A DNA stretch of 64,000 bases, from positions 372,001-436,000 of the forward strand of contig NZ_BMTN01000001.1 in the NCBI RefSeq assembly GCF_014649695.1. The letters are read 5' to 3'. Positions 42,520 to 50,825 of the stretch are shown in pieces. Below the pieces are notes generated by a model, which had not been told where the DNA came from, ran no database searches, and saw nothing but the letters and a program-made list of their open reading frames with translations. The position numbers and the translations under genes are program-made. Origin of the DNA: Streptomyces kurssanovii. Lineage in GTDB: Bacteria; Actinomycetota; Actinomycetes; Streptomycetales; Streptomycetaceae. Each line of letters opens with the position of its first letter. The first letter of the stretch is position 1.

Positions 42520-43440
42520 TTGTCCCCTGACGGCATGTGGACCATCGGAGAGCTCGCCGAGCACGCGGGCGTGACCGTCAAGACCGTCCGCTTCTACTCC
42601 GACCGCGGACTGCTGCCCGAAGCCGCCCGCAGCAGCGGTGGCCACCGGCGTTACGGTCCGGAGGCGATCGAACGGCTGCGCCTGATCCGCTCGTTGCGCA
42701 CCCTCGACCTGCCGGTCCCCGACGTCGGCAGGGTCCTCGACCAGGAGGACGCGCTGGAGGACGTCGTCGCGGGTCAACTGCGGGAGATCGGCTCCCGGAT
42801 GACCGCCCTGCGCTGGAGGGAGGCCGCCCTGCGACTGCTCCAGGACTGCACCCCCGAGGAACGCGTGGACCGCCTGCGGCTGATCGGTTCCGTGACCGCC
42901 CCGCCCAGTACGGCTGCGCTGGCGCGCTTCTGGCGGCGCTGGCTGCCCGCACGGCTCCCGGCGCGAGTGGTGTCCGCGATCGTCGAACAGGCCGTTCCGC
43001 AGCCGCCGGCCGACCCGGCCCCGGACCAGGTCCTGGCCTTCGCCCGGCTGCACGCCCTCGTCTCCGGGCCCTGCCACGGCAACGAGGACTGCCAGCCCGC
43101 GGTGCACCAGCCGGACACGGGGTACCGCCCGGCCGCGCTCTACGAGGGTCTCGGCGAGGCGTACGGGCTCGCGGCGCGGCAGATGCTTGACCGGCGGCCG
43201 CCGCACGAGGGCGAAGCACTCGACTGCTTCGTCGCCGCCTACGCCCACTCTTGCGGCACACGCGACACTCCGGACTTCCGCCGGCTGCTCGCCGGCCAGC
43301 TCGCCGCGGACCCTCGGATCGACCGCTACTGGCAGCTCGCCGCCGAGCTGTTCGGCCCGTCGCAACCGACCCCCGGCGCCGCCCACGACTGGCTCTGCGC
43401 CGCGCTGAACCCGGTTCAGGCGGCGGGGGCGCCCGCCTGA
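42520..43440 (+). CDS. MerR family transcriptional regulator
   Basis: A roughly 306-residue MerR-type regulator with N-terminal helix-turn-helix MWTIGELAEHAGVTVKTVRF, wing SGGHRRYGPEAIERL, a coiled coil, and a large helical C-terminal domain (about 125-306) that may bind a ligand. The TTG at 42520 sits seven bases from a strong gagggagg site; the ATG at 42535 would be 22 bases away. It is divergent from the fused hydrolase. Its 3' end is duplicated 264 bp downstream. Confidence 0.88.
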   Translation: MSPDGMWTIGELAEHAGVTVKTVRFYSDRGLLPEAARSSGGHRRYGPEAIERLRLIRSLRTLDLPVPDVGRVLDQEDALEDVVAGQLREIGSRMTALRWREAALRLLQDCTPEERVDRLRLIGSVTAPPSTAALARFWRRWLPARLPARVVSAIVEQAVPQPPADPAPDQVLAFARLHALVSGPCHGNEDCQPAVHQPDTGYRPAALYEGLGEAYGLAARQMLDRRPPHEGEALDCFVAAYAHSCGTRDTPDFRRLLAGQLAADPRIDRYWQLAAELFGPSQPTPGAAHDWLCAALNPVQAAGAPA

Positions 43441-43750
43441 ACCGGTGGGCCGGGCCTCGGTGTTCGCCACCGCAGGTGGTCCCGGGGCATCAGTCTGGAC
43501 GGGACCGTCCCGCGCCGGGGCCTACGCCTGCACCGGCCCCTCGCGCGCCGTGGCGCCCGGCGGACCGGGCTTCGGCACGGCGGCGGTTCGGTGATCGCGG
43601 ACCGTCGGGGGCCGTCCGCCGGACGGGACCGTCGCGCCCGAGGCGTCCGACCGCGCCGCTCGCCGACTGTTCGCCACGCGCGGCCGGCCGGGGTGTCCGC
43701 CTGAACCGGTCGGGCCGGGTCTCGGGTGTTCGCCACCCGCAGTGGGCCCC
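43433..43750. repeat. Direct repeat pair copying the merR 3' end; gap DNA
   Basis: About 50 bp around the merR stop (43433-43485, with CGCCTGAACCGGT) recurs at about 43697-43750, offset by 264 bp, with a few substitutions and short indels. The DNA between the copies holds no recognised gene. With the antiporter end at 43785, this fills the whole 344-bp gap. It is either an old tandem duplication or the footprint of a lost insertion. Confidence 0.65.
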
Positions 43751-43784
43751 AGGGTGTCGGTTCCGGAGCTCGGAGCGAGCCCCA

Positions 43785-45539
43785 TCAAGGCCGGTCGTCC
43801 CTCCGTCGCCGCTCGCTCGTCCACCGCGCGATCTCCTCGGGCGCCCCACCTTCAGGGCCCGCCGTCGGGTCGGCCGACTTGCCGGTCGGCCGGTCGGTCG
43901 GCTGGTCGGCCGCCGTGCCGGTCGCCGGGTCGGCCCAAGCGTCTGCTCCCGGATCCGTAGGCGGGCCGGCCGGTGCGCCCGCCGCGGGGCCGGCCGGAGT
44001 GCCGGTAGGCCGGTAGGCCGTCTCGTTGGCCCGCGCGCCCGGCGCCAGGCTGTCCGGGGCGTCTGCTTCCGGACCCCTCGTCGGGTCGGCCGCCGCGCCG
44101 GGCGCCGGGCCGGCCGGGGTGTCTGCTTCCGGACCCCTCGTCGGGTCGGCTGAAGCGTCCGCCGCTGGGCGGACCGGAGTGTCTGGAGGCCGGTCGGTCG
44201 CCTGGTCGGCCGGTGCGCCCGTCGCGGGGCCGGCCGGGGTGCCGGTAGGCCGGTCGGTCGTCTGGTCGGCCGCCGCGCCCGGCGCCGGGCCGGCCCGGGT
44301 GCCCGCTTCCGGACCCACCGGCCGGTCGGCCGGAGTGTCCGACGCCGCGTTCGGACGGTCACCCGCCGGGCTCGCCACCCGGTCGCCTGGGCGGCGGAGA
44401 AGCCAGGAGGCCAGGGGTTCGCTCCAGCGGGTCGCGAGCGGGCCGACGAATACCAGGATGAGGACGTACGCCGCCGCCAAGGGGCCGATCCTCGGCTCGG
44501 CCGCCGACGCGAGGCCCGCGATGACGATCGAGAACTCGCCTCGGGCCACCAGCGTGCCGCCCGCCCGCCAGCGGCCGCGTGGGCCGATGGCCGCGCGGCG
44601 GGCCGCGTACCAGCCCGTGGCGATCTTCGTCAGCGTGGTGGCCGCGGCGAGCGCGAGCGCGGTGAGCAGGACCGGCGGGATCGCGTTCGGGTCGGTCGAG
44701 AGGCCGAAGAAGACGAAGAACACCGCCGCGAACAGGTCCCGCAGCGGCGCCAGGATCTTCCGCGCCCCCTCCGCGACCTCCCCCGACAGGGCGATGCCGA
44801 CCAGGAACGCGCCGACCGCGGCGGACACCTGGAGCTCCTGGGCGACGCCCGCGACCAGCAGCGTGAGGCCGAGCACGACGAGCAGCAGCATCTCGGGGTT
44901 GTCGGAGGAGACCGCCCGGCTGACGAGCCGGCCGTGGCGCAGGGCCACGTAGAGGACGATGGCGACCGTGCCGAGCGAGATGATCAGCGCGATGCTCCCG
45001 CCGGCCAGGCCCAGCCCGGCGAGCAGCGCGGTGAGCAGTGGCAGGTAGAGGGCCATCGACAGGTCCTCGATGACGAGGACGCCGAGGACGACCGGTGTCT
45101 CGCGGTTGCCCAGCCGGCCCAGGTCGGCGAGGACCTTGGCGATCACGCCGGACGAGGAGATCCATGTGACGCCGCCGAGAGCGACGGCACCGACGGGGCC
45201 CCAGCCCAGGAGCAGCGCGGCACCCGCTCCCGGCAGGGCGTTGAGGACGAAGTCGACGGCGCCGGACGGGTACTGGGTGCGCAGGCTGTCGACCAGTTCC
45301 GAGGCGCTGTACTCGAGGCCCAGCATGAGCAGGAGCAGGATGACGCCGATGTCGGCGCCGACGGCCACGAAGTCGCCGCTCGCGCTCAGCGGCAGCAGCC
45401 CGCCGGAGCCGAAGGCGAGTCCGACGAGCAGGTAGAGGGGTACGGGGGAGAGACCGAAGCGGCCCGCGAAGCGGCCGGTCAGGCCCAGCCCGAGCAGGAT
45501 CGCGCCGAGCTCGATCAGCAGCATCGTCGTGTCGTGCAC
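43785..45539 (-). CDS. Cation:proton antiporter (CPA2) with repetitive C-terminal tail
   Basis: A 584-residue protein. Residues 1-390 form a monovalent-cation:proton antiporter-2 domain of about 12 membrane helices (PLYLLVGLAFGSGGLLPLSA, GVIAKVLADLG, LVIEDLSMALYLPLL with the helix-5 Asp). The last about 190 residues are a disordered Pro/Ala/Thr/Asp tail of repeats such as ADPTRGPEAD and DRPTGTPAGPA. No RCK domain is fused; the TrkA-C subunit is a separate gene two bases upstream. The pair resembles KhtU/KhtT potassium exporters. Confidence 0.88.
   Translation of the reverse strand: MHDTTMLLIELGAILLGLGLTGRFAGRFGLSPVPLYLLVGLAFGSGGLLPLSASGDFVAVGADIGVILLLLMLGLEYSASELVDSLRTQYPSGAVDFVLNALPGAGAALLLGWGPVGAVALGGVTWISSSGVIAKVLADLGRLGNRETPVVLGVLVIEDLSMALYLPLLTALLAGLGLAGGSIALIISLGTVAIVLYVALRHGRLVSRAVSSDNPEMLLLVVLGLTLLVAGVAQELQVSAAVGAFLVGIALSGEVAEGARKILAPLRDLFAAVFFVFFGLSTDPNAIPPVLLTALALAAATTLTKIATGWYAARRAAIGPRGRWRAGGTLVARGEFSIVIAGLASAAEPRIGPLAAAYVLILVFVGPLATRWSEPLASWLLRRPGDRVASPAGDRPNAASDTPADRPVGPEAGTRAGPAPGAAADQTTDRPTGTPAGPATGAPADQATDRPPDTPVRPAADASADPTRGPEADTPAGPAPGAAADPTRGPEADAPDSLAPGARANETAYRPTGTPAGPAAGAPAGPPTDPGADAWADPATGTAADQPTDRPTGKSADPTAGPEGGAPEEIARWTSERRRRDDRP
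44061..44150. repeat. 60-bp periodic repeat encoding the antiporter tail
   Basis: An identical 30-base block lies at 44061-44090 and 44121-44150, exactly 60 bp (20 codons) apart. It encodes the ADPTRGPEAD part of the tail. Looser copies of a GGCCGGTCGG-type block extend from about 43860 to 44320. Confidence 0.75.
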
Positions 45540-45541
45540 GC

Positions 45542-46012
45542 TCAGCCTCCGGCGATGATCCCGGCGAGGGCGTCGACGCCCTCCCGGGTGCCGACCGCGA
45601 CGAGCGTGTCGCCGGTGGCGAGCCGGAAGCCGGGGCCGGGCGAGGGGTGCGCCCCCGTCCGGCGCAGCACCGCGACGATCGACGCGCCGGTTCTTGTGCG
45701 GGCCCCGGTGTCGCCGAGGGCCCGCCCGACGTACGGGGACCGGGCTCCGACGGGGATGTGCTCGGTGACGAGGTCGATGCCGTCGGTCCGTACGGCGTCG
45801 ATGGGTTCGGCGTCGAGGAGATGGGCCAGCGCCGTGGCCTCCTCGGGCCCCAGCGGCACGGAGAGCAGGCAGGCGTCGGGGTCGTCGGCGCCGTAGAAGC
45901 CGAGGAAGCGGCGGCCGTCGTTGTGGACCACCACCGAGACGTGGTGGCCGCTTTCCGTACCGAAGTCGAACTGGGTGCCGACGCCTGGCAGGGGGGTGCG
46001 ACGGGTGGTCAT
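45542..46012 (-). CDS. Antiporter regulatory subunit with TrkA-C (RCK-C) domain
   Basis: A 156-residue cytoplasmic protein. The N-terminal half is a small beta-rich domain (FGTESGHHVSVVVHNDGRRF). The C-terminal half (about 75-156) is a TrkA-C domain: GARTRTGASIVAVLRRTGAH followed by LATGDTLVAVGTREGVDAL. It is the first gene of a two-gene operon with the antiporter and resembles KhtT, which gates KhtU and in Bacillus binds c-di-AMP. Nucleotide binding here is inference. Confidence 0.88.
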   Translation of the reverse strand: MTTRRTPLPGVGTQFDFGTESGHHVSVVVHNDGRRFLGFYGADDPDACLLSVPLGPEEATALAHLLDAEPIDAVRTDGIDLVTEHIPVGARSPYVGRALGDTGARTRTGASIVAVLRRTGAHPSPGPGFRLATGDTLVAVGTREGVDALAGIIAGG

Positions 46013-46239
46013 GTTCGCCTCCCGGGGGCGGCTCCCAGAGGGAGGGGATGCGTCCTGGATCGGTATAAAGGGTTTTGTACCGTTTTGGGGATCGCTGATC
46101 AGTCTAAGGAGCCCGTCGCCGTACCGGACGCGATCGCTGGATCCGTCCGGGTGGGCACGGGTGCCGCGGTCCTGTGTCACAGACGAGCCGGTCTGTCCCG
46201 TCTCTTGTGTGAGAGTCCGTTCCGGAATCAGGAAGGGTG

Positions 46240-47178
46240 ATGATCGTGCGAGTGTTCGTGGCAGGCGGGGCCGGGGTCCTGGGGCGGCGACTGGTGCCGC
46301 AGCTCGTGGCCAGGGGACACGAGGTGACGGCGACGACGACGAGCGCGGCCAAGCTCGGCCTGCTGAAGCAGCTGGGCGCGGAGGCCGTCGTGATGGACGG
46401 GCTGGACGCGGCGTCGGTCGGTGAGGCGGTGGCCGGGGCCCGGCCCGACGCGATCGTGCACCAGATGACCGCCATCTCCATGGCGCACGCCGGCAAGCCC
46501 GACATGAAGCACATGGACCGCTGGTTCGCCACCACCAACCGGCTCCGCACCGAGGGGACGGACCACCTGCTGGCCGCCGCCGGGAAGGCCGGCGTGTCCC
46601 ATGTCGTCGCACAGAGCTACGCCGGCTGGAACGGCATCCGCGAGGGCGGATGGGTGAAGACCGAGGAGGACCCGCTCGACCCGATGACGGGGACGACGGC
46701 GAGTCCGGGCATGGAGGCGATCCGTCACGTCGACGACGCGGTCGTCAAGGCCGGCGGCGCGGCCCTGCGGTACGGGGCGTTCTACGGGCCCGGTGCCACC
46801 GACGACCAGGTCGAGCTCCTGCGCAAGCGGCAGTTCCCGCTCGTCGGGGGCGGCACCGGCCACAGCTCGTGGGTGCATGTCGACGACGCGGCGAGCGCCA
46901 CCGTCCTCGCCGTGGAGCAACAGGCCAAGGGCGTGTTCAACATCGTCGACGACGAACCGGCGCCGGCCGCCGAGTGGCTGCCCTACCTCGCGGCGTGCGC
47001 GGGCGCGAAGCCGCCGATGCGGGTCCCCAAGTGGCTGGCCCGGCTGCTGGCCGGGGAAGTGGCGGTGACGATGATGACCGAGGGGCGCGGCTTCTCCAAC
47101 GCCAAGGCCAAGCGGGAGCTCGGCTGGGCGCTGCGGTATCCGTCGTGGCGGCAGGGCTTCCGCGACGGCCTTCTGTGA
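46240..47178 (+). CDS. NAD(P)-dependent epimerase/oxidoreductase (extended SDR)
   Basis: A 312-residue extended-SDR protein. The Rossmann motif is VFVAGGAGVLGRRLVPQLVA. The middle has VVAQSYAGWNG where the catalytic Tyr region lies. The later RYGAFYGPGATDDQVELL and GHSSWVHVDDAASA are typical of NAD-dependent epimerase-like proteins. The ATG at 46240 (or the GTG at 46237) follows aggaaggg. It is divergent from the antiporter operon. The substrate is unknown. Confidence 0.87.
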   Translation: MIVRVFVAGGAGVLGRRLVPQLVARGHEVTATTTSAAKLGLLKQLGAEAVVMDGLDAASVGEAVAGARPDAIVHQMTAISMAHAGKPDMKHMDRWFATTNRLRTEGTDHLLAAAGKAGVSHVVAQSYAGWNGIREGGWVKTEEDPLDPMTGTTASPGMEAIRHVDDAVVKAGGAALRYGAFYGPGATDDQVELLRKRQFPLVGGGTGHSSWVHVDDAASATVLAVEQQAKGVFNIVDDEPAPAAEWLPYLAACAGAKPPMRVPKWLARLLAGEVAVTMMTEGRGFSNAKAKRELGWALRYPSWRQGFRDGLL

Positions 47179-47292
47179 TGCAACGGGCGGCCCGCGCAAG
47201 GGAGTTGCTTGCCGTGCGAAGCCGGCCCTGCGAAGATCGTGCGATGTCCCGTGACCGGGAGGAACGGGCGTCGAGCAGTGAGGGAGCCCCGC

Positions 47293-48105
47293 ATGACCGG
47301 GACAGAGCCGGCCGCAGCACGGATCGACACCACCAGGCCGCACCCGGCCCGGGTGTACGACTGGTTCCTCGGCGGCAAGGACAACTACCCGGTCGACGAG
47401 GAGCTCGGCCGGCAGATCATGGGCGTCGACGGGACGGCCCGGCATGTCGCCAGGACCAACCGATGGTTCATGCAGCGGGTCACCCGCTGGCTGGCCGGTG
47501 AGGCCGGGATCCGCCAGTTCCTCGACATCGGCACCGGCATCCCCACCGAGCCCAATCTGCACCAGGTGGCCCAGGGCATAGCCTCCGACGCCCGGATCGT
47601 CTACACCGACAACGACCCCATCGTGATGACCCACGCGGAGGCGCTGCTGCGCAGCAGCCGCGAGGGGATCACCGACTACGTCCAGGCCGATGTGCGCGAC
47701 CCCGGACGCATCCTGGAGCAGGCCCGCAAGAACCTGGACCTCGCGCGTCCCGTCGCGCTCTCCCTGGTGGCGCTGACGCACTTCCTCGGTGACGAGGACC
47801 GCCCCCACGACCTGGTGGCCCGGCTCGTCGACGCGCTCCCCTCCGGGAGCTACCTCGTACTTTCGCAGCTGACCGCCGACTTCGATCCGGTCGCCGTCGG
47901 GCGCGGCGTGGCGATGTACGCGGCCGGCGGCGTCACCCTCGCGCCGCGCACCAAGGACGAGATCGCCCGCTTCTTCGACGGCCTGGAGACGGTGGAGCCC
48001 GGACTCGTCCAGCTGACCGACTGGCACCCCGAGCTGGCCGTGGGCGAGAGCGTCGACGAGAACGCGGTGATCTCGCTGTACGGCGCGGTGGCCCGGAAGG
48101 CGTAG
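47293..48105 (+). CDS. SAM-dependent methyltransferase, DUF574 family
   Basis: A 270-residue protein of the actinobacterial S-adenosyl-methyltransferase family (DUF574, Methyltransf_19). Signature parts are RPHPARVYDWFLGGKDNYPV at the N-terminus, FLDIGTGIPTEPNLHQVAQ as the SAM site, VYTDNDPIVMTHAEALL, and SLVALTHFLGDED. These genes are numerous in Streptomyces and their substrates are mostly unknown. It stands alone between the epimerase-like gene and the LysR gene. Confidence 0.9.
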   Translation: MTGTEPAAARIDTTRPHPARVYDWFLGGKDNYPVDEELGRQIMGVDGTARHVARTNRWFMQRVTRWLAGEAGIRQFLDIGTGIPTEPNLHQVAQGIASDARIVYTDNDPIVMTHAEALLRSSREGITDYVQADVRDPGRILEQARKNLDLARPVALSLVALTHFLGDEDRPHDLVARLVDALPSGSYLVLSQLTADFDPVAVGRGVAMYAAGGVTLAPRTKDEIARFFDGLETVEPGLVQLTDWHPELAVGESVDENAVISLYGAVARKA

Positions 48106-48153
48106 CCGGGCCGGAAACGGCCGGGAGGCCACGGCGGTCCCGGGGCCGGGGGC

Positions 48154-48180
48154 TGTGACCCCCCAAAATCCACTTATGAT
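48154..48180 (+). promoter_or_regulatory. Promoter for a leaderless lysR transcript
   Basis: TATGAT at 48175-48180 lies seven bases before the GTG start at 48187, so transcription should begin at or next to the start codon. A TGTGAC -35-like hexamer is at 48154-48159, with a 15-bp spacer. There is no ribosome site, in line with a leaderless message. Confidence 0.62.
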
Positions 48181-48186
48181 GCACCG

Positions 48187-49092
48187 GTGTTCGATTCCCG
48201 GCACATCAAGACGTTCCACGAAGTGGTCAGGACCGGCTCGTACTCGGCCGCCGCGCGTGCCCTCGGCTACACCCAGCCGGCCGTCACGCAGCAGATGAAG
48301 GCCCTCGAACGCGACGTCGGCTCGCCGCTGTTCGTCCGGGTCGGCCGGGGCATGCGGCTCACCGAGGCGGGCGAGGCGCTGACCAGGCACGCGACGGCGA
48401 TCCTCGACTCGATGTCGGCCGCGCAGGAGCAGATGAACGCCCTGACCCGGCTGCGTGCCGGACGGGTCCGCGTCTGCGCCTTCCCGAGTGCCAACTCCAC
48501 CCTCGTCCCCGAGACGCTGGCCCGGCTCACGGCCGCGCACCCCGCCATCCGCGTCGACCTGCTCGAGAACGAGCCGCCCGAGTCGCTGCGGCGCCTGGCT
48601 CGCGGCGAGTGCGACATCTCGCTCGCGTTCACCTACCCGGGGCTGCACGAGGAGGTGCCGGAGGAGCTGGTGGAGATCCCGCTCCTCGAGGACCAGCTGA
48701 CCGTACTGCTGCCCGGCGGGCACCACCTCGCCCGGCGGCGGGTCGTCCGGCTCACCGACCTGGCGGAAGAGCGCTGGATAGCCGGCTGCCCGCGCTGCCG
48801 CGCCAACCTCCTCCACGAGTGCGCGGAGGCGGGCTTCGTCCCCGACATCGCCTTCACGACGGACGACAACCTCGCCGTGCAGAGCCTCGTCGCGGAAGGG
48901 CTCGGCGTCGCCATGATCCCGGCGCTCGTACTGAACTTCATGCGCCACGCCAAGGTCGCCGGCCGCCCGCTCCAGCCCGCGTCCCGGCGCAAGATCTCGG
49001 CGTACGTCCTGAAGGAGCATCTGCGCGTCCCCGCGACCGCGCTCGTCCTCGAGGAACTGAGGACGGTCGCCGCGAACAAGACCGGCTGCTGA
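48187..49092 (+). CDS. LysR family transcriptional regulator
   Basis: A 301-residue LysR-type regulator. The helix-turn-helix is FHEVVRTGSYSAAARALGYT with QPAVTQQMKALE (residues 10-40), and the effector domain is of the periplasmic-binding-protein type (about 90-295). A Cys-rich GCPRCRANLLHECAE segment lies in the effector domain. It is just upstream of a cysteine dioxygenase and a YeiH-type exporter in the same direction. By analogy with YeiE-YeiH it may respond to sulfite or cysteine-derived sulfur. Confidence 0.9.
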   Translation: MFDSRHIKTFHEVVRTGSYSAAARALGYTQPAVTQQMKALERDVGSPLFVRVGRGMRLTEAGEALTRHATAILDSMSAAQEQMNALTRLRAGRVRVCAFPSANSTLVPETLARLTAAHPAIRVDLLENEPPESLRRLARGECDISLAFTYPGLHEEVPEELVEIPLLEDQLTVLLPGGHHLARRRVVRLTDLAEERWIAGCPRCRANLLHECAEAGFVPDIAFTTDDNLAVQSLVAEGLGVAMIPALVLNFMRHAKVAGRPLQPASRRKISAYVLKEHLRVPATALVLEELRTVAANKTGC

Positions 49093-49168
49093 CCGGCCCG
49101 GCAGTCGGCCGGCTCACCCCTCGCATGCATAAGCAGCGCTTGGGGAAACCGAAGAAACAGTCGTTGGA

Positions 49169-49181
49169 CGTAATGATTACG
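49169..49181. promoter_or_regulatory. 13-bp palindrome upstream of the cysteine dioxygenase gene
   Basis: CGTAAT-G-ATTACG is a perfect palindrome 20 bp before the ATG at 49201. It overlaps the space after a TTGGAC -35-like hexamer (49164-49169). It is probably the binding site for the LysR protein encoded upstream; short spacing to the ATG suggests another leaderless start. Confidence 0.6.
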
Positions 49182-49200
49182 CGGTTCGAGGCTTGCCGGT

Positions 49201-49779
49201 ATGACTCCGGCTCCCACCGCACCGAGGGCATTCACGGCCCCCCGTACCACCGAACGTCTCGACGCCCTCATAGCCGGCGTGCGGGAGGTGGTCGGACGCG
49301 GGCTGCCGCCCGACCCGACGGCGTACCTGGTCGGCGAACGCCTCGCGCCGCACCTGGGCGCCCCCGACCTGCTCACCGCGGAGCAGCGGCAGAGCGACCC
49401 GGACCGCTACCGGCAGCACCTCCTGCACGCCGAGCACGACGGCAGCTTCTCCGTCGTCGCGCTCGTCTGGCTGCCCGGACAGGGGACGTCCGTGCACGAC
49501 CACGTCTCCTGGTGCACCACGGGCGTGCACGAGGGCCGGGAGCAGGAGCGGCGCTACCGTCTCCTGCCCGCCGCCGCGGACGGCACCGCGCGGCTCGTGG
49601 CCACCGGCGATGTGGTCAGCGGGCAGGGCGAGTTCTGCGGTTTCGCGCCGCCCGGGGACATCCACCGCGTATGGAACCCGGGCCCCTCCACCGCGACGTC
49701 CCTGCACGTCTACGGCGCCGACATATCCCGGCTCGGCAGCAGCGTCCGCCGCGTCTACGCCCTGCCGGCCGACCGCTGA
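49201..49779 (+). CDS. Cysteine dioxygenase family protein
   Basis: A 192-residue cupin of the cysteine dioxygenase family. The three-His iron site is His99 and His101 (SVHDHVSWC) with His155 (PGDIHRVWNP). It would oxidise cysteine to cysteine sulfinate in the cytoplasm, a step that leads to sulfite. Its stop overlaps the ATG of the exporter gene (TGATG). With LysR and exporter, it forms a sulfur-overflow module. Confidence 0.88.
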   Translation: MTPAPTAPRAFTAPRTTERLDALIAGVREVVGRGLPPDPTAYLVGERLAPHLGAPDLLTAEQRQSDPDRYRQHLLHAEHDGSFSVVALVWLPGQGTSVHDHVSWCTTGVHEGREQERRYRLLPAAADGTARLVATGDVVSGQGEFCGFAPPGDIHRVWNPGPSTATSLHVYGADISRLGSSVRRVYALPADR

Positions 49780-50825
49780 TGGCGCTCCTGCGGGACCGGC
49801 CCGCCGCACCTCCCCGGGCCCGCGCCGAGGAAGCCCGGCTGCGAGGGCTCGCGCTGGCGGCCCTCGGTGTCACCCTCGCCTGGTCCGTCCACCGGATCCT
49901 GCCGGGCGTGCCGATGCTCACCGCCGCCGTCGTCCTCGGCGTCGCCGCCGCGCACCTGCCCCGCGTGCGGGCGGCTGTCCGCGGGCCCGCCCGGCCGGGA
50001 CTCTCGTACGCGGGGCGACGGCTGATGCGCGCCGGGATCGTGCTCCTCGGCCTGCGGCTCGGCCTCGACGACGTACGCGGCCTCGGCTGGACCACCGTCG
50101 CCATGGTGCTGGGCGTCGTGACGGCCACACTCCTCGGGACCTGGTGGCTCGGCCGGCGCCTGGGACTGCCCGGTGACCAGCCGTTGCTCATCGCCACCGG
50201 CTACGCCGTCTGCGGCGCGTCGGCCATCGGCGCGGTGGGGGAGGTACGGGACAGCGACGAACGGGACGCGGCCACCTCCGTCGCACTGGTCACCCTCTGC
50301 GGAACGCTCGCGATCGCCGTACTCCCTCTTCTTCAGGGGCCGTTGGGTCTGACTGCCGCCGAGTTCGGCCGCTGGGCCGGCGCCAGTGTCCACGACGTCG
50401 GCCAGGTCGTCGCCACCGCGCAGACCGCGGGGGACGCCGCGCTCGGTGAGGCCGTGCTCGTGAAGCTGATGCGGGTGGCGCTGCTCGGCCCGCTCGTCGC
50501 CGTCGTCGCGCTGGCCGCGCGCCGCCGGAACAGAGCGGCCAAGGGGGCGAGCGGTGCGCGACGGGTGCCGTTGGTGCCGCTCTTCGTCGTGGGCTTCCTC
50601 GCCGCCGTGGCCCTGCGCAGCACCGGGCTGTTGCCCTCGGCGGTGCTGGAGACGGCGCACGTCGCGCAGGAACTGCTGCTCGCCGCCGCACTGTTCGGGC
50701 TCGGCAGCGCCGTCGACCTGCCCTCCCTGACCCGCACCGGCGGCCGGGTCGCGGCACTCGGCCTGTCGGCGTGGCTGGTCGTGGCGGGGCTGTCCTACGC
50801 GGGAGTGCTGCTGGTGGCGGCCTGA
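49779..50825 (+). CDS. YeiH/UPF0324 family putative sulfate/sulfite exporter
   Basis: A 348-residue inner-membrane protein with about 10 helices. Family motifs are RRLMRAGIVLLGLRLGLDDV, IATGYAVCGASAIGAV with the conserved Cys-Gly-Ala-Ser-Ala, and GASVHDVGQVVATAQTAG with the conserved His-Asp. UPF0324 members are annotated as sulfate or sulfite exporters and are linked to LysR proteins of the YeiE type. The overlap with the cysteine dioxygenase gene suggests export of sulfite formed from cysteine. Confidence 0.9.
   Translation: MALLRDRPAAPPRARAEEARLRGLALAALGVTLAWSVHRILPGVPMLTAAVVLGVAAAHLPRVRAAVRGPARPGLSYAGRRLMRAGIVLLGLRLGLDDVRGLGWTTVAMVLGVVTATLLGTWWLGRRLGLPGDQPLLIATGYAVCGASAIGAVGEVRDSDERDAATSVALVTLCGTLAIAVLPLLQGPLGLTAAEFGRWAGASVHDVGQVVATAQTAGDAALGEAVLVKLMRVALLGPLVAVVALAARRRNRAAKGASGARRVPLVPLFVVGFLAAVALRSTGLLPSAVLETAHVAQELLLAAALFGLGSAVDLPSLTRTGGRVAALGLSAWLVVAGLSYAGVLLVAA

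Noticed and set aside
46013-46236. Possible c-di-AMP (ydaO) riboswitch upstream of the KhtT-like gene
   Set aside because: No recognisable conserved core of that riboswitch could be read in the leader; only an AT-rich dyad was seen.
46228-49020. A 930-codon minus-strand frame
   Set aside because: Antisense to the epimerase-like, DUF574 and LysR genes, which have clear family motifs.
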